Positions 1-8,949 of a DNA stretch of 64,000 nucleotides are shown here, piece after piece (the stretch's first letter is position 1; each line of letters starts with the position of its first letter). The notes beneath the pieces were generated by a model. The model was not told the origin of the DNA. It saw only the letters and a list, made by a program, of their open reading frames with translations, and did no database searches. The stretch is taken from NCBI RefSeq assembly GCF_009184865.1, contig NZ_CP045096.1, positions 7,998,001 to 8,062,000 of the forward strand. The letters are read 5' to 3'. Made by a program: the position numbers and the translations under genes. This stretch comes from Streptomyces phaeolivaceus. Lineage in GTDB: Bacteria > Actinomycetota > Actinomycetes > Streptomycetales > Streptomycetaceae.

Positions 1-112
1 CCGCGAGCGAATTCCGGCCGGGCCGAAGGGGTGCAAAGGGGGTCCGCGAGGGGCGCATACGGGACCTCGCGTGGGATCCGCGGGCCGACCTGGCGTGGCG
101 TGGTCATGAGCG

Positions 113-140
113 GGGCCCGCCACCTGGGGGTGGCGGGCCC
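113..140. terminator. Perfect 12-bp hairpin terminator
   Basis: The arms at 113-124 and 129-140 are perfectly complementary (GGGCCCGCCACC with GGTGGCGGGCCC) around a 4-nt loop. No T-run follows, which is usual for Streptomyces. It lies about 100 nt beyond the stop of the minus-strand gene at 242-478 and probably ends that transcript or one entering from the left. Confidence 0.75.
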
Positions 141-241
141 GTGCGTCGTTCGGCCCTGACGCGGACGCGGCGACCGTTTCGTCGGCTCGGCGATTACTTC
201 CGCCGGCGCGGCGACTGCTTCCGCCGGCGCCGGGACGAGGC

Positions 242-478
242 TCAGGCGTCGGGGATCTCCGGTTTCGCGCGGACCAGCGTCTCGCGAGTGATGATCACGA
301 TCCGCTCGTAGTCGGCACGTGCGGCGTCGGGAGGGAGCTCGGGGTCGAGCTCCGCGGTGGCCTCGCGCCCGATGACGGCGAAGCTGCCGTCGCTGAGCTC
401 GAAGATGTCGGGACACGTCTGCCCGGTGGCGCTGCCGCGCTCACGAGGCGAAGCCCCGACACGTCGAACGATTTTCAC
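242..478 (-). CDS. Small Streptomyces-type hypothetical protein, 78 aa
   Basis: Short soluble protein starting at GTG 478. The core reads CPDIFELSDGSFAVIGREAT followed by an acidic stretch and an ADYERIVIITRETL segment, ending in IPDA. I recall very similar 70-80-residue proteins all over Streptomyces genomes, often beside XRE-type regulators or DUF6879-like proteins, but none with an assigned role. No signal peptide, membrane segment or metal motif is visible. There is no clear Shine-Dalgarno before the GTG. The closest gene upstream on the same strand is the DUF6082-like protein, 333 bp away. Function unknown. Confidence 0.7.
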   Translation of the reverse strand: MKIVRRVGASPRERGSATGQTCPDIFELSDGSFAVIGREATAELDPELPPDAARADYERIVIITRETLVRAKPEIPDA

Positions 479-811
479 GGAGAGGTACCAGCCTTAAGGA
501 CTCGGAGAGAGAGGAATGCCCTCCGAGTGCAGTGGCCGCCGAGGCGGAGGTGTGCTTCGGAGCGTCCTGTCTCCGAGCCGAAGGATGATCGCCGGAGTGC
601 CCGGAGAGGGCCAGACGACAAGATAGGCGACTCGGCCGGTCCGGGTACGTGAGATGGAGGCGGGCGGGCAGGTGAAGTTCTCCGTACCCGCTTGACGACC
701 CCTCCTGATGCCGTGCGGGGGCCCGATCGGCGATGTCCTCGGCAGGTCAGGGCCCCGGCCCGCGTGCGGGGGCAGTCACCGGCGCACGGGCGCCGGGTGT
801 GGAGCGCGAGG
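479..811. other. Gene-free spacer, 333 bp
   Basis: Lies between two minus-strand genes. Open frames here lack codon bias and recognisable products. It contains CTCCGAG-rich imperfect repeats (about 495-580) but no hairpin convincing enough to call a terminator. It presumably carries the promoter of the 78-aa gene. Confidence 0.5.
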
Positions 812-1303
812 TCATGCGGACTCGTCCGGTGGCTCTCCCACCACCCACCACTCATCGGTGTCGGCGTCGGTGAGTTCCTGGATCAACTCGTCCGTCATCC
901 GCCCCAGTTCGGCTTCCTCCGAGGCCTCGGCGAGGCTCTTCCTGTGATGCCGGGTCGACTCCCAGTACTCCTGGAAGATCTTGTTCCGGCACATGATCCG
1001 CAGATGCCCGTACAGCTCCGCCCTGTTCAGCGTCCCGATCCGATGGAAATGGAGGGCGTTGATGTAGAGGGCGTTCGCGAACAGGTACTGGCGTTGCGCC
1101 TCCGGCGGGACGTCGCTCTCGTAGGTGTCCAGAACGGCGGCGAGGGCCGGGTCGTCCATGGCCTTGCAGAGCAGATCGAAGTGGAGCCGGTGCTGTTCGC
1201 TGAGTGAGGCTCGCCGGTGGCGGCGGGAGACCGGCAGCAGGGCCGATGCTCTTGCTGTGGCGGTGGAGCGAAGCCTCCGTATCCAGGAATTCCGTGTGGC
1301 CAT
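812..1303 (-). CDS. DUF6082-like protein, 163 aa
   Basis: The chosen start is ATG 1303 (MATRNSWIRRL); the open frame continues upstream but loses all family resemblance there. The N-terminus is basic. From about residue 38 the sequence follows the pattern I know from DUF6082 proteins: a SLSEQHRLHFDLLCKAMDDP helix, LAAVLDTYE, a QRQYLFANALYINAL helix, RAELYGHLRIMCRN and FQEYWESTRHHR. The protein is mostly alpha-helical and probably cytoplasmic, without catalytic motifs. The family is abundant and expanded in Streptomyces and functionally uncharacterised. Confidence 0.75.
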   Translation of the reverse strand: MATRNSWIRRLRSTATARASALLPVSRRHRRASLSEQHRLHFDLLCKAMDDPALAAVLDTYESDVPPEAQRQYLFANALYINALHFHRIGTLNRAELYGHLRIMCRNKIFQEYWESTRHHRKSLAEASEEAELGRMTDELIQELTDADTDEWWVVGEPPDESA

Positions 1304-1670
1304 GTCAACCCCCGGTTCAGGCGGCCGTCCGCCGGTCGTCGGGTCCGGGGCGACGGGATGGGGACCGGCGAGCGGTGGGCGGCGCTTGCCGCCTCTCAGT
1401 GTCGCCGAGAGGCGCTGGTCGGCTGGAGGCGGAGAGGAGGCGCACGGAGGGATGCGCGGGTCGCGCGAACCGGCGCCATGCCCACCGTGTGCCCTGCGGG
1501 CGCCGCTGACAACCGTGCGCTCCACGGGGTGCCCACCCGCACTCGTATCCTGGGGCGGCATTCAAGGGACGTACGAGAGCTGCTGCGTTCCGGTGAGAGC
1601 CGGTCCATGAGTCGCCCTCGTGCGGTGACCGGCCGCGAGCCGGCGCGCGCAACGGTGTGAGAGAGGGCGC
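1304..1670. other. Divergent intergenic region, 367 bp
   Basis: Separates the minus-strand DUF6082-like gene from the plus-strand CobW gene, so it must hold both promoters. No coding frame here is believable. No zinc-regulator palindrome was recognised by eye. Confidence 0.5.
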
Positions 1671-2840
1671 GTGTTGAGCCAGTCGTCGAGTCCGAACCCG
1701 AGTGTTGTCGCGCAGGGTGTGTCGCAGATCCCCGTCGTCGTTCTCGCCGGGTTCCTCGGTTCCGGTAAGACGACGCTGCTCAATCATCTTCTCCACCGCA
1801 GCGGCGGCAGCCGGATCGGTGCCGTCGTCAATGACTTCGGGGCGATCGAGATCGACGCGATGGCCGTGGCGGGCGCGCTCGGCGACTCCACCGTGTCGCT
1901 GGGCAACGGGTGTCTGTGCTGTGCCGTCGACGCCAGTGAGCTGGACGTCTATCTGGACCGGCTCGCCGAGCCGTCCGCCGGGATCGATGTCATCGTCATC
2001 GAGGCCAGCGGGCTCGCGGAGCCGCAGGAACTCGTGCGGATGGTGCTCGCCGGCGAGAATCCCCGGGTGGTGTACGGCGGGCTCGTCGAGGTCGTGGACG
2101 CCGCCGAGTTCCTGGAGACCCGGCGGCGGCATCCCGGGATCGACCGGCATCTCGCCATCGCCGACCTCGTCGTCGTCAACAAGCTCGACCGGGCCGAGGA
2201 CGGGGAGCGGGTGCTGACGCTCGTCCGTTCGCTGGCCGAAGGCGCCGCCGTGGTACCCGCCACCTACGGGCGCGTCGACCCCGAGTTCCTCTTCGACTGC
2301 CGGCCCTCCGAGGAGCGCGTCGGGCAGCTGTCCTTCGACGACCTCCCCCGACAGGACCACGACGGGCACGGCGACGGGCATCACGACGCGCACCACGAGG
2401 GGGACGAGCACGCCGGGCATCTGCACAGCGGCTACGACAGTGTCTCCTTCGTCTCCGATGTGCCGCTCGACCCCCGGCGGCTCATGGAGTTCCTGGACGG
2501 GCGGGCGGACGGGCTCTACCGCATCAAGGGATACGTCGACTTCGGGCCCCACGACCCCCGGAACCGGTACGCCGTGCACGCCGTCGGGCGGTTCCTGCGG
2601 TTCACTCCCGAGCCCTGGGCCGACCTCGACGGGAGCGGCGACGAGAGCCGGCTCAGTCAGCTCGTGCTCATCGGGGCCGGGATCGACGCCCCGGCCCTGA
2701 CCAAGGAGTTGGAGGCGTGCGAGGGCGAGAAGGACGCCCCGCACGCCGACGAGCACGGCATGTGGGGCGTCCTTCGCTATGTCCGGGGGACGGAGGCCGA
2801 GGAGCCCGAGGAACCCGAGGCCTCCTACGACGCCGTCTGA
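1671..2840 (+). CDS. CobW/COG0523-family GTP-dependent metal chaperone, 389 aa
   Basis: A G3E-family P-loop GTPase. The Walker A motif GFLGSGKTT is at residues 27-35, the conserved metal-binding CLCC at 81-84, EASGLAEP serves as the switch/Walker B region, and VNKLD is the guanine-specificity motif. A histidine-rich insert (DHDGHGDGHHDAHHEG, about residue 225) precedes the CobW C-terminal domain. Members of this family deliver zinc, cobalt or other metals to client proteins using GTP. The His-rich loop suggests zinc or nickel handling, but the client cannot be read from the neighbours. The start is GTG 1671 after a GAGAGAGGG-like ribosome site. Confidence 0.9.
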   Translation: MLSQSSSPNPSVVAQGVSQIPVVVLAGFLGSGKTTLLNHLLHRSGGSRIGAVVNDFGAIEIDAMAVAGALGDSTVSLGNGCLCCAVDASELDVYLDRLAEPSAGIDVIVIEASGLAEPQELVRMVLAGENPRVVYGGLVEVVDAAEFLETRRRHPGIDRHLAIADLVVVNKLDRAEDGERVLTLVRSLAEGAAVVPATYGRVDPEFLFDCRPSEERVGQLSFDDLPRQDHDGHGDGHHDAHHEGDEHAGHLHSGYDSVSFVSDVPLDPRRLMEFLDGRADGLYRIKGYVDFGPHDPRNRYAVHAVGRFLRFTPEPWADLDGSGDESRLSQLVLIGAGIDAPALTKELEACEGEKDAPHADEHGMWGVLRYVRGTEAEEPEEPEASYDAV

Positions 2841-2850
2841 GGGCTCGGGC

Positions 2851-5307
2851 TCACACCGGTCCCGCCACCGACGCGACCGTCTTGCCCAGGGACACGCCCG
2901 AGCCGTCGCGGCGCGGGTCCATCTCCGGGAGGTCGGCCGGGGTGCCGTTCTTCTGGGCGGCACGGGCCGGGACCGGGCCCGCCCAGGCGATGGAGAGGCA
3001 GTCCTCGCCGCGAAGGAACCGCTGGCAGCGCACGCCGCCCGTGGCGCGGCCCTTGCGGGGGTACTGGTCGAACGGGGTCAGCTTGGCCGTGGTCTGCACG
3101 GAGTCGTCGAGGGTGCCTCGGGAGCCCGCCACCGTGAAGACGACGGCGTCCGCGGCCGGGTCGACGGCCGTGAACGAGATGACCTTCGCGCCCTCGGTGA
3201 GCTTGATACCGGCCATGCCGCCGGCCGGGCGGCCCTGCGGGCGGACCTGGGAGGCCTGGTAGCGCAGCAGTTGGGCGTCGTCCGTGATGAAGACGAGGTC
3301 CTCCTCGCCGGTGCGCAGCTCGACGGCCCCGACGATCCGGTCGCCCTCCTTGAGCGTGATGACCTCCAACTCCTCCTTGTTGGTGGGGTAGTCGGGCACC
3401 ACACGCTTGACGACACCCTGCTCGGTGCCGATGGCCAGGCCCGGCGAGGACTCGTCGAGCGTCATCAGACAGATGACCGTCTCGCCGTCCTGGAGGGAGA
3501 GGAACTCCGTCAGCGGGGCGCCGCCCGACAGGTTGGGGGCCGCCGAGGTGTCCGGCAGCTGCGGCAGATCGACCACGTTCAGGCGCAGCAGACGGCCCGT
3601 CGAGGTCACCGCGCCCACCTCGCCCCGGGCCGTCGCCGGGACCGCCGAGACGATGACGTCGTGCTTGGCGCGCTTGCCGTCCTCGTCCGCCGCGAAGGGC
3701 TCGCCGTTCGCCGTACGGGCCAGCAGACCCGTCGACGACAGCAGCACCCGGCACGGGTCGTCCGCGACCTGGAGCGGGACCGTGGCCACCTGGGTGCCCG
3801 AGGACTCCAGCAGCACCGTACGGCGCTCGGTGCCGAACTTCTTGGACACCGCGGCCAGTTCGCCGGAGACCAGCTTGCGCAGCTCCGCGTCCGACTCCAG
3901 GATGCGGGTCAGCTCGGCGATCTCGGCGTTGAGCCGGTCCTTCTCGGACTCCAGCTCGATGCGGTCGAACCGGGTGAGGCGGCGCAGCGGGGTGTCGAGG
4001 ATGTACTGCGTCTGGATGTCCGACAGGGAGAAGCGCTCCATCAGGCGCTCCTTGGCCTGCGCGGAGTTGTCGCTGGAGCGGATCAGCCGGATGACCTCGT
4101 CGATGTCCACCAGCGCGGTGAGCAGACCCTCGACCAGGTGGAGCCGGTCGCGCCTCTTGCCGCGGCGGAACTCCGAGCGGCGGCGGACGACCTCGAAGCG
4201 GTGGTCGAGGTAGACCTCCAGGAGTTCCTTCAGGCCCAGGGTGAGGGGCTGGCCGTCGACCAGGGCCACGTTGTTGATGCCGAAGGACTCCTCCATCGGC
4301 GTCAGCTTGTAGAGCTGCTCCAGGACCGCTTCCGGCACGAAGCCGTTCTTGATCTCGATGACCAGGCGCAGGCCGTGCGCGCGGTCGGTGAGGTCCTTGA
4401 CGTCGGCGATGCCCTGCAGCTTCTTCGAGCCGACCAGGTCCTTGATCTTGGCGATCACCTTCTCCGGGCCGACGGTGAACGGCAGTTCGGTGACGACGAG
4501 GCCCTTGCGGCGGGCCGTCACGGTCTCCACCGCCACCGTGGCACGGATCTTGAAGGTGCCGCGGCCCGACTCGTAGGCGTCCCTGATCCCGGAGAGACCG
4601 ACGATCCGGCCGCCGGTCGGCAGGTCCGGGCCCGGGACGTGCTTCATCAGCGTGTCCAGGTCGGCGTTCGGGTACCTGATGAGGTGGCGGGCGGCGGCGA
4701 TGACCTCGCTCAGGTTGTGCGGCGGCATGTTGGTGGCCATACCGACGGCGATCCCGGACGCGCCGTTGACCAGCAGGTTCGGGAAGGCGGCGGGCAGGGC
4801 CACCGGTTCCTGCTCCTGGCCGTCGTAGTTGGGCGTGAAGTCGACCGTGTTCTCTTCGATCGACTCCGTCATCAGGCTCGTCGCGTCGGCCATCCGGGCC
4901 TCGGTGTACCGCATGGCGGCCGGTGGGTCGTCGTTGCCCAGCGAGCCGAAGTTGCCGTGGCCGTCGATCAGGGGGACCCGCATGGAGAAGGGCTGGGCGA
5001 GGCGCACCAGGGCGTCGTAGATCGACGAGTCGCCGTGCGGGTGCAACTTGCCCATGACCTCGCCGACGACGCGGGCGCACTTCACATAGCCGCGGTCGGG
5101 GCGCAGGCCCATCTCGTTCATCTGGTAGACGATCCGGCGGTGCACCGGCTTCAGACCGTCACGGGCGTCCGGCAGAGCTCGGGAGTAGATGACCGAGTAC
5201 GCGTACTCCAGGAAGGAGCCCTGCATCTCGTCGACGACGTCGATGTCGAGGATCCGCTCCTCGAACGCGTCGTCGGGCGGCGGGGTCTTCGTGCTGCGGC
5301 GGGCCAT
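2851..5307 (-). CDS. parC: DNA topoisomerase IV subunit A, 818 aa
   Basis: Type IIA topoisomerase breakage-reunion subunit. The catalytic tyrosine is Y134 in AAMRYTEARM. The quinolone-resistance region HPHGDSSIYDALVR carries the susceptible-type Ser94 and Asp98. A long coiled coil and a C-terminal beta-pinwheel follow (repeated RLLRLN/QLLRY-like blades). With its ParE partner, encoded elsewhere, it decatenates chromosomes. The length and the short C-terminus without an acidic tail fit ParC better than GyrA, and Streptomyces carries gyrA near oriC. The start is ATG 5307 behind GAGGAG. The gene converges with the CobW gene, only 10 bp apart. Confidence 0.93.
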   Translation of the reverse strand: MARRSTKTPPPDDAFEERILDIDVVDEMQGSFLEYAYSVIYSRALPDARDGLKPVHRRIVYQMNEMGLRPDRGYVKCARVVGEVMGKLHPHGDSSIYDALVRLAQPFSMRVPLIDGHGNFGSLGNDDPPAAMRYTEARMADATSLMTESIEENTVDFTPNYDGQEQEPVALPAAFPNLLVNGASGIAVGMATNMPPHNLSEVIAAARHLIRYPNADLDTLMKHVPGPDLPTGGRIVGLSGIRDAYESGRGTFKIRATVAVETVTARRKGLVVTELPFTVGPEKVIAKIKDLVGSKKLQGIADVKDLTDRAHGLRLVIEIKNGFVPEAVLEQLYKLTPMEESFGINNVALVDGQPLTLGLKELLEVYLDHRFEVVRRRSEFRRGKRRDRLHLVEGLLTALVDIDEVIRLIRSSDNSAQAKERLMERFSLSDIQTQYILDTPLRRLTRFDRIELESEKDRLNAEIAELTRILESDAELRKLVSGELAAVSKKFGTERRTVLLESSGTQVATVPLQVADDPCRVLLSSTGLLARTANGEPFAADEDGKRAKHDVIVSAVPATARGEVGAVTSTGRLLRLNVVDLPQLPDTSAAPNLSGGAPLTEFLSLQDGETVICLMTLDESSPGLAIGTEQGVVKRVVPDYPTNKEELEVITLKEGDRIVGAVELRTGEEDLVFITDDAQLLRYQASQVRPQGRPAGGMAGIKLTEGAKVISFTAVDPAADAVVFTVAGSRGTLDDSVQTTAKLTPFDQYPRKGRATGGVRCQRFLRGEDCLSIAWAGPVPARAAQKNGTPADLPEMDPRRDGSGVSLGKTVASVAGPV

Positions 5308-5764
5308 CGCTGCCGGCTCCTCTTTTTCTGGTCGCTCACCTACGGGGCGCTCACGTGTGTCGGTCCACTCTCTCCGAGACGTGAACGGGATCTGACGCGC
5401 ACCATTGTGGACTGCCGCACTGACAACCCCGACACGACCCGGCGCCGACGGCCGGGCACGCCCTCGCGGGCCGCCGCGTCAACAGCGTGCGCCGACCTTA
5501 ACCACTGACCGTCGCCCGCAACCCCGGTCTCGCTCTCGGCGTACGAGCCCCGGGAACTTCTCCAGGGGTCCGCGCGCTTGCATACAGTGGCAGGACCGGC
5601 AGGAAAACGGCGGTTTCCGCGACGATTCCACGACGGAACACGACCACGGATTCCGCGACCACAACAGAGCGACCACAACAGAGCGACCACAGCACAGCGA
5701 CCACAGCACAGCGACGACGACACAGCGACGACCACAGCACAGCGATCGAAGGGACGTACCGCCC
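5308..5764. other. Divergent promoter region and M16 leader
   Basis: A 457-bp region between parC (minus) and the M16 peptidase operon (plus). The right part (5655-5741) is a tandem repeat described separately. The open frame upstream of 5765 continues without a stop but has no protein-like character and is not called. Confidence 0.6.
5655..5741 (+). repeat. Six tandem 14-bp units in the M16 leader
   Basis: Units begin at 5655, 5669, 5683, 5697, 5711 and 5725. The first two are GCGACCACAACAGA, the next two GCGACCACAGCACA, the fifth GCGACGACGACACA, and the last is a 17-nt variant. The array ends 23 nt before the ATG of the first M16 gene and has little G on the coding strand beyond GCG. It probably lies in the 5' untranslated region or overlaps the promoter. 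Confidence 0.9.
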
Positions 5765-7153
5765 ATGGGTCACACGGCCACAGCCGAGGCCGGCTCCGAA
5801 GGCCTGACAGTGAGGGAGCACCGCCTGGACAACGGCCTGCGCGTGGTGCTCTCCGAGGACCACCTGACCCCGGTCGCCGCGGTCTGCCTCTGGTACGACG
5901 TCGGTTCGCGCCACGAGGTGAAGGGCCGCACGGGCCTCGCCCACCTCTTCGAGCACCTGATGTTCCAGGGCTCGGGCCAGGTCAAGGACAACGGCCACTT
6001 CGAGCTGGTCCAGGGCGCGGGCGGTTCGCTGAACGGCACCACCAGCTGGGAGCGCACCAACTACTTCGAGACCATGCCCACCCACCAACTGGAGCTGGCG
6101 CTGTGGCTGGAGGCCGACCGCATGGGCAGCCTGCTGCTCGCGCTCGACCAGAAGAACCTGGACAACCAGCGGGCCGTCGTCAAGAACGAGCGCCGCCAGC
6201 GGTACGACAACGTGCCCTACGGCACCGCCTTCGAGAAGATCTTCCGCCTGGCCTACCCGGAGGGCCACCCCTACCGGCACACGCCGATCGGCTCCATGGA
6301 CGACCTGGAGGCGGCCAGCCTGGAGGACGCCCAGCAGTTCTTCAGGACGTACTACGCGCCCAACAACGCCGTCCTGTCGATCGTCGGCGACATCGACCCG
6401 GAGCAGACCCTCGCCTGGGTCGAGAAGTACTTCGGCTCCATCCCCTCGTACGACGGCAAGCCCGCGCCCCGTGACGGCGCCCTGCCCGACGTCATGGGCG
6501 AGCAGCTGCGCGAGGTCGTCGAGGAGAACGTCCCCGCGCGCGCGTTGATGGCCTCCTACCGGCTGCCGGAGGACGGCACGCGCGCGTGCGACGCGGCCGA
6601 CCTGGCGCTCACGATCCTCGGCGGCGGCGAATCGTCCCGCCTGTACAACCGGCTCGTCCGCCGTGACCGCACGGCCGTGACGGCCGGGTTCGGTCTGCTG
6701 CGGCTGGCCGGCGCGCCCTCCATGGCCTGGATGGACGTGAAGACCTCCGGTGACGTCGAGGTCCCCGTCATCGAGGCAGCCGTCGACGAGGAGCTCGCCC
6801 GGTTCGCCGCCGAGGGCCCGACGGCGGAGGAGATGGAGCGCGCCCAGGCCCAGTTGGAGCGCGAGTGGCTGGACCGGCTCGGCACGGTCGCGGGCCGCGC
6901 CGACGAACTGTGCCGGTACGCGGTCCTGTTCGGCGACCCGAAGCTCGCCCTCACCGCCGTCGACCGCGTCCTGGAGGTGACGGCCGACGAGGTCCAGGAG
7001 ATCGCCAAGGCGCGCCTGCGGCCCGACAACCGCGCGGTGCTCGTGTACGAGCCCGTCGCCGGCGAGGACGACACCGAAGAGGCCGCCGAAGACGGAGCCA
7101 CCGCGGCCGAGGCCGCCGAAACCACCGACGAGACCGAGGAGTCGGCGAAGTGA
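5765..7153 (+). CDS. M16 zinc metallopeptidase, catalytic subunit, 462 aa
   Basis: Insulinase/processing-peptidase family. The inverted zinc motif HxxEH is present as HLFEH (about residue 62) in GLAHLFEHLMFQG, and the downstream Glu ligand lies in the NERRQRYDNVPYG region. Two clan-ME half-domains fill the protein. No signal peptide is visible, so it is probably cytoplasmic. The start is ATG 5765 (MGHTATAEAG) with GAAGGGA upstream. The C-terminus is a low-complexity Glu/Ala/Thr tail of about 35 residues. Its stop overlaps the GTG of the next gene, so the two are co-translated, as in two-subunit bacterial M16 peptidases. Confidence 0.92.
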   Translation: MGHTATAEAGSEGLTVREHRLDNGLRVVLSEDHLTPVAAVCLWYDVGSRHEVKGRTGLAHLFEHLMFQGSGQVKDNGHFELVQGAGGSLNGTTSWERTNYFETMPTHQLELALWLEADRMGSLLLALDQKNLDNQRAVVKNERRQRYDNVPYGTAFEKIFRLAYPEGHPYRHTPIGSMDDLEAASLEDAQQFFRTYYAPNNAVLSIVGDIDPEQTLAWVEKYFGSIPSYDGKPAPRDGALPDVMGEQLREVVEENVPARALMASYRLPEDGTRACDAADLALTILGGGESSRLYNRLVRRDRTAVTAGFGLLRLAGAPSMAWMDVKTSGDVEVPVIEAAVDEELARFAAEGPTAEEMERAQAQLEREWLDRLGTVAGRADELCRYAVLFGDPKLALTAVDRVLEVTADEVQEIAKARLRPDNRAVLVYEPVAGEDDTEEAAEDGATAAEAAETTDETEESAK

Positions 7154-8538
7154 CCGAGCTCGCGACCATGGACTTCCACCCGCAGCCCCAGGCCGGCGAA
7201 GCCCGCCCCTGGGCGTTCCCGGCGCCCGAGCGCGGCACCCTGGACAACGGCCTGACCGTGCTGCACTGCCACCGCCCCGGCCAGCAGGTCGTCGCCGTCG
7301 AGGTCGTCCTCGACGCGCCCCTGGACGCCGAACCGGCCGGCCTCGACGGTGTCGCCACCATCATGACGAGGGCGTTCTCCGAGGGCACCGACAAGCACAC
7401 GGCCGAGGAGTTCGCCGCCGAGCTGGAGCGCTGCGGCGCCACCCTCGACTCGCACGCCGACCACCCCGGCGTCCGGCTCTCCCTCGAAGTGCCCGTGTCG
7501 CGGCTGGAGAAGGCCCTGGGCCTGCTCGCCGACGCCCTGCGGGCACCCGCGTTCGAGGACAGCGAGATCGAGCGGCTGGTGGCCAACCGGCTCGACGAGA
7601 TCCCGCACGAGACCGCCAACCCGGGCCGCCGGGCCGCCAAAGAGCTCTCCCGGCAGCTGTTCCCGGCCACGTCCCGGATGTCGCGGCCCCGCCAGGGCAC
7701 CGAGGAGACCGTCGAGGGCATCGACTCCGCGGCCGTACGCGCCTTCTACGAGCGGCATGTGCGTCCCGCGACGGCCACCGCCGTGATCGTCGGCGACCTC
7801 ACCGGGGTCGACCTCGACGCGCTGCTCGGCGACACCCTGGGCGCCTGGACGGGCTCCCCGGCCAAGCCGAGCGTCGTGCCGTCGGTGAGCGCCGACGACA
7901 CCGGGCGTGTGATCATCGTGGACCGTCCCGGCTCCGTGCAGACCCAGTTGCTCATCGGCCGGGTGGGCGCCGACCGGCACGACCGTGTGTGGCCGGCCCA
8001 GGTGCTCGGCACCTACTGCCTCGGCGGCACCCTCACCTCCCGGCTGGACCGCGTCCTGCGCGAGGAGAAGGGCTACACCTACGGGGTGCGCGCGTTCGGC
8101 CAGGTGCTGCGCTCGGCGTCCGACGGCTCCGGTGTCGCGATGCTCGCCATCAGCGGCTCGGTGGACACCCCGAACACCGGTCCGGCGCTGGACGATCTGT
8201 GGACGGTTCTGCGCACGCTGGCGGCCGAGGGCCTGACCGACGCCGAACGCGATGTCGCCGTACAGAACCTGGTGGGGGTCGCCCCCCTCAAGTTCGAGAC
8301 GGCCGCGGCCGTGGCGGGCACGCTGGCCGACCAGGTCGAGCAGTACCTGCCGGACGACTACCAGTCGACGCTGTACCGCCAACTCGCCGCGACCGGCACC
8401 GTGGAGGCCACCGCCGCCGCCGTGAGCGCCTTCCCGGTGGACCGTCTGGTGACCGTCCTCGTCGGGGACGCCGCGCAGATCGAGGAGCCGGTCAGGGCCC
8501 TCGGAATCGGTGAAGTCACGGTCGTACCGGCCGAGTAG
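7150..8538 (+). CDS. M16-family partner subunit lacking the zinc motif, 462 aa
   Basis: Homologous to the preceding gene and exactly as long, but where HxxEH should be it reads TRAFSEGTDKHT, so the zinc site is absent. By analogy with mitochondrial processing peptidase alpha/beta and two-subunit bacterial M16 enzymes, it should be the non-catalytic, substrate-binding half of a heterodimer. The C-terminal half keeps a YTYGVRAFG segment and the glycine-rich loop region. It starts at GTG 7150 in a GTGA overlap with the upstream stop. A 14-bp hairpin terminator follows at 8589. Confidence 0.9.
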   Translation: MTELATMDFHPQPQAGEARPWAFPAPERGTLDNGLTVLHCHRPGQQVVAVEVVLDAPLDAEPAGLDGVATIMTRAFSEGTDKHTAEEFAAELERCGATLDSHADHPGVRLSLEVPVSRLEKALGLLADALRAPAFEDSEIERLVANRLDEIPHETANPGRRAAKELSRQLFPATSRMSRPRQGTEETVEGIDSAAVRAFYERHVRPATATAVIVGDLTGVDLDALLGDTLGAWTGSPAKPSVVPSVSADDTGRVIIVDRPGSVQTQLLIGRVGADRHDRVWPAQVLGTYCLGGTLTSRLDRVLREEKGYTYGVRAFGQVLRSASDGSGVAMLAISGSVDTPNTGPALDDLWTVLRTLAAEGLTDAERDVAVQNLVGVAPLKFETAAAVAGTLADQVEQYLPDDYQSTLYRQLAATGTVEATAAAVSAFPVDRLVTVLVGDAAQIEEPVRALGIGEVTVVPAE

Positions 8539-8588
8539 AAGCCGAGCGGAGGCCGAGGAGAAACCGGACAGAAGGACGCGTGTCCGTG

Positions 8589-8626
8589 GGGCCCTGGTGA
8601 CTGAAGAGTCACCAGGGCCCTTGTTT
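8589..8626 (+). terminator. Strong hairpin terminator after the M16 pair
   Basis: A 14-bp perfect stem (8589-8602 with 8607-8620), 4-nt loop GAAG, followed by TTGTTT. This is one of the few hairpins in the window with a real T-rich tail. Confidence 0.9.
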
Positions 8627-8767
8627 GTCCGTATTGATGGCGGAGGTTGTGTGTCTGACCTGTGGCGTACTTAACAAATCCTGTGATCCGTTTGTTATTT
8701 CGAAGACGACGCACTTAGCGTCAGTCCGGCTGTTCGTCAGAAGTTCGCCGCAGCCGCGGCACCGGAC

Positions 8768-8930
8768 AGTCATCGCCGAGTCCCCGCATGGCGCGAGCCA
8801 GGGGAGCCGGGGACCCACCGAAGTCCCTGGGGTGAATCGGGTGCCCTTCGCGAGCGACGCGAAACGGGGGGCAGCCGTAGGAGACCTTCCTGCTCCGAAC
8901 CCGTCAGCTAACCCGGTAGGCGAGAGGGAA
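8768..8930 (+). promoter_or_regulatory. c-di-AMP (ydaO/yuaA-type) riboswitch leader
   Basis: The leader of the M23 gene carries the conserved blocks I recognise from ydaO-type riboswitches in order: CGCCGAGTCC, then GAGCCAGGGGAGCCGGGGAC with CCACCG, then GGGGTGAATCGGGTG, then GGGCAGCCGTAGGAGACC, then CTCCGAACCCGTCAGCTAAC with CCGGTAGGCG. The class binds cyclic di-AMP and in actinobacteria commonly sits upstream of cell-wall hydrolases. It ends about 20 nt before the ATG at 8950, after the ribosome site GGGAAGGAAAGG, so control could be by premature termination or by masking translation initiation. Confidence 0.88.
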
Positions 8931-8949
8931 GGAAAGGACCAGCCACTTC

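Noticed and set aside
2779..5508. A plus-strand frame of about 900 codons opposite parC
   Set aside because: ParC is complete on the other strand with all catalytic residues; this frame is a repetitive Arg/Gly/Val shadow.
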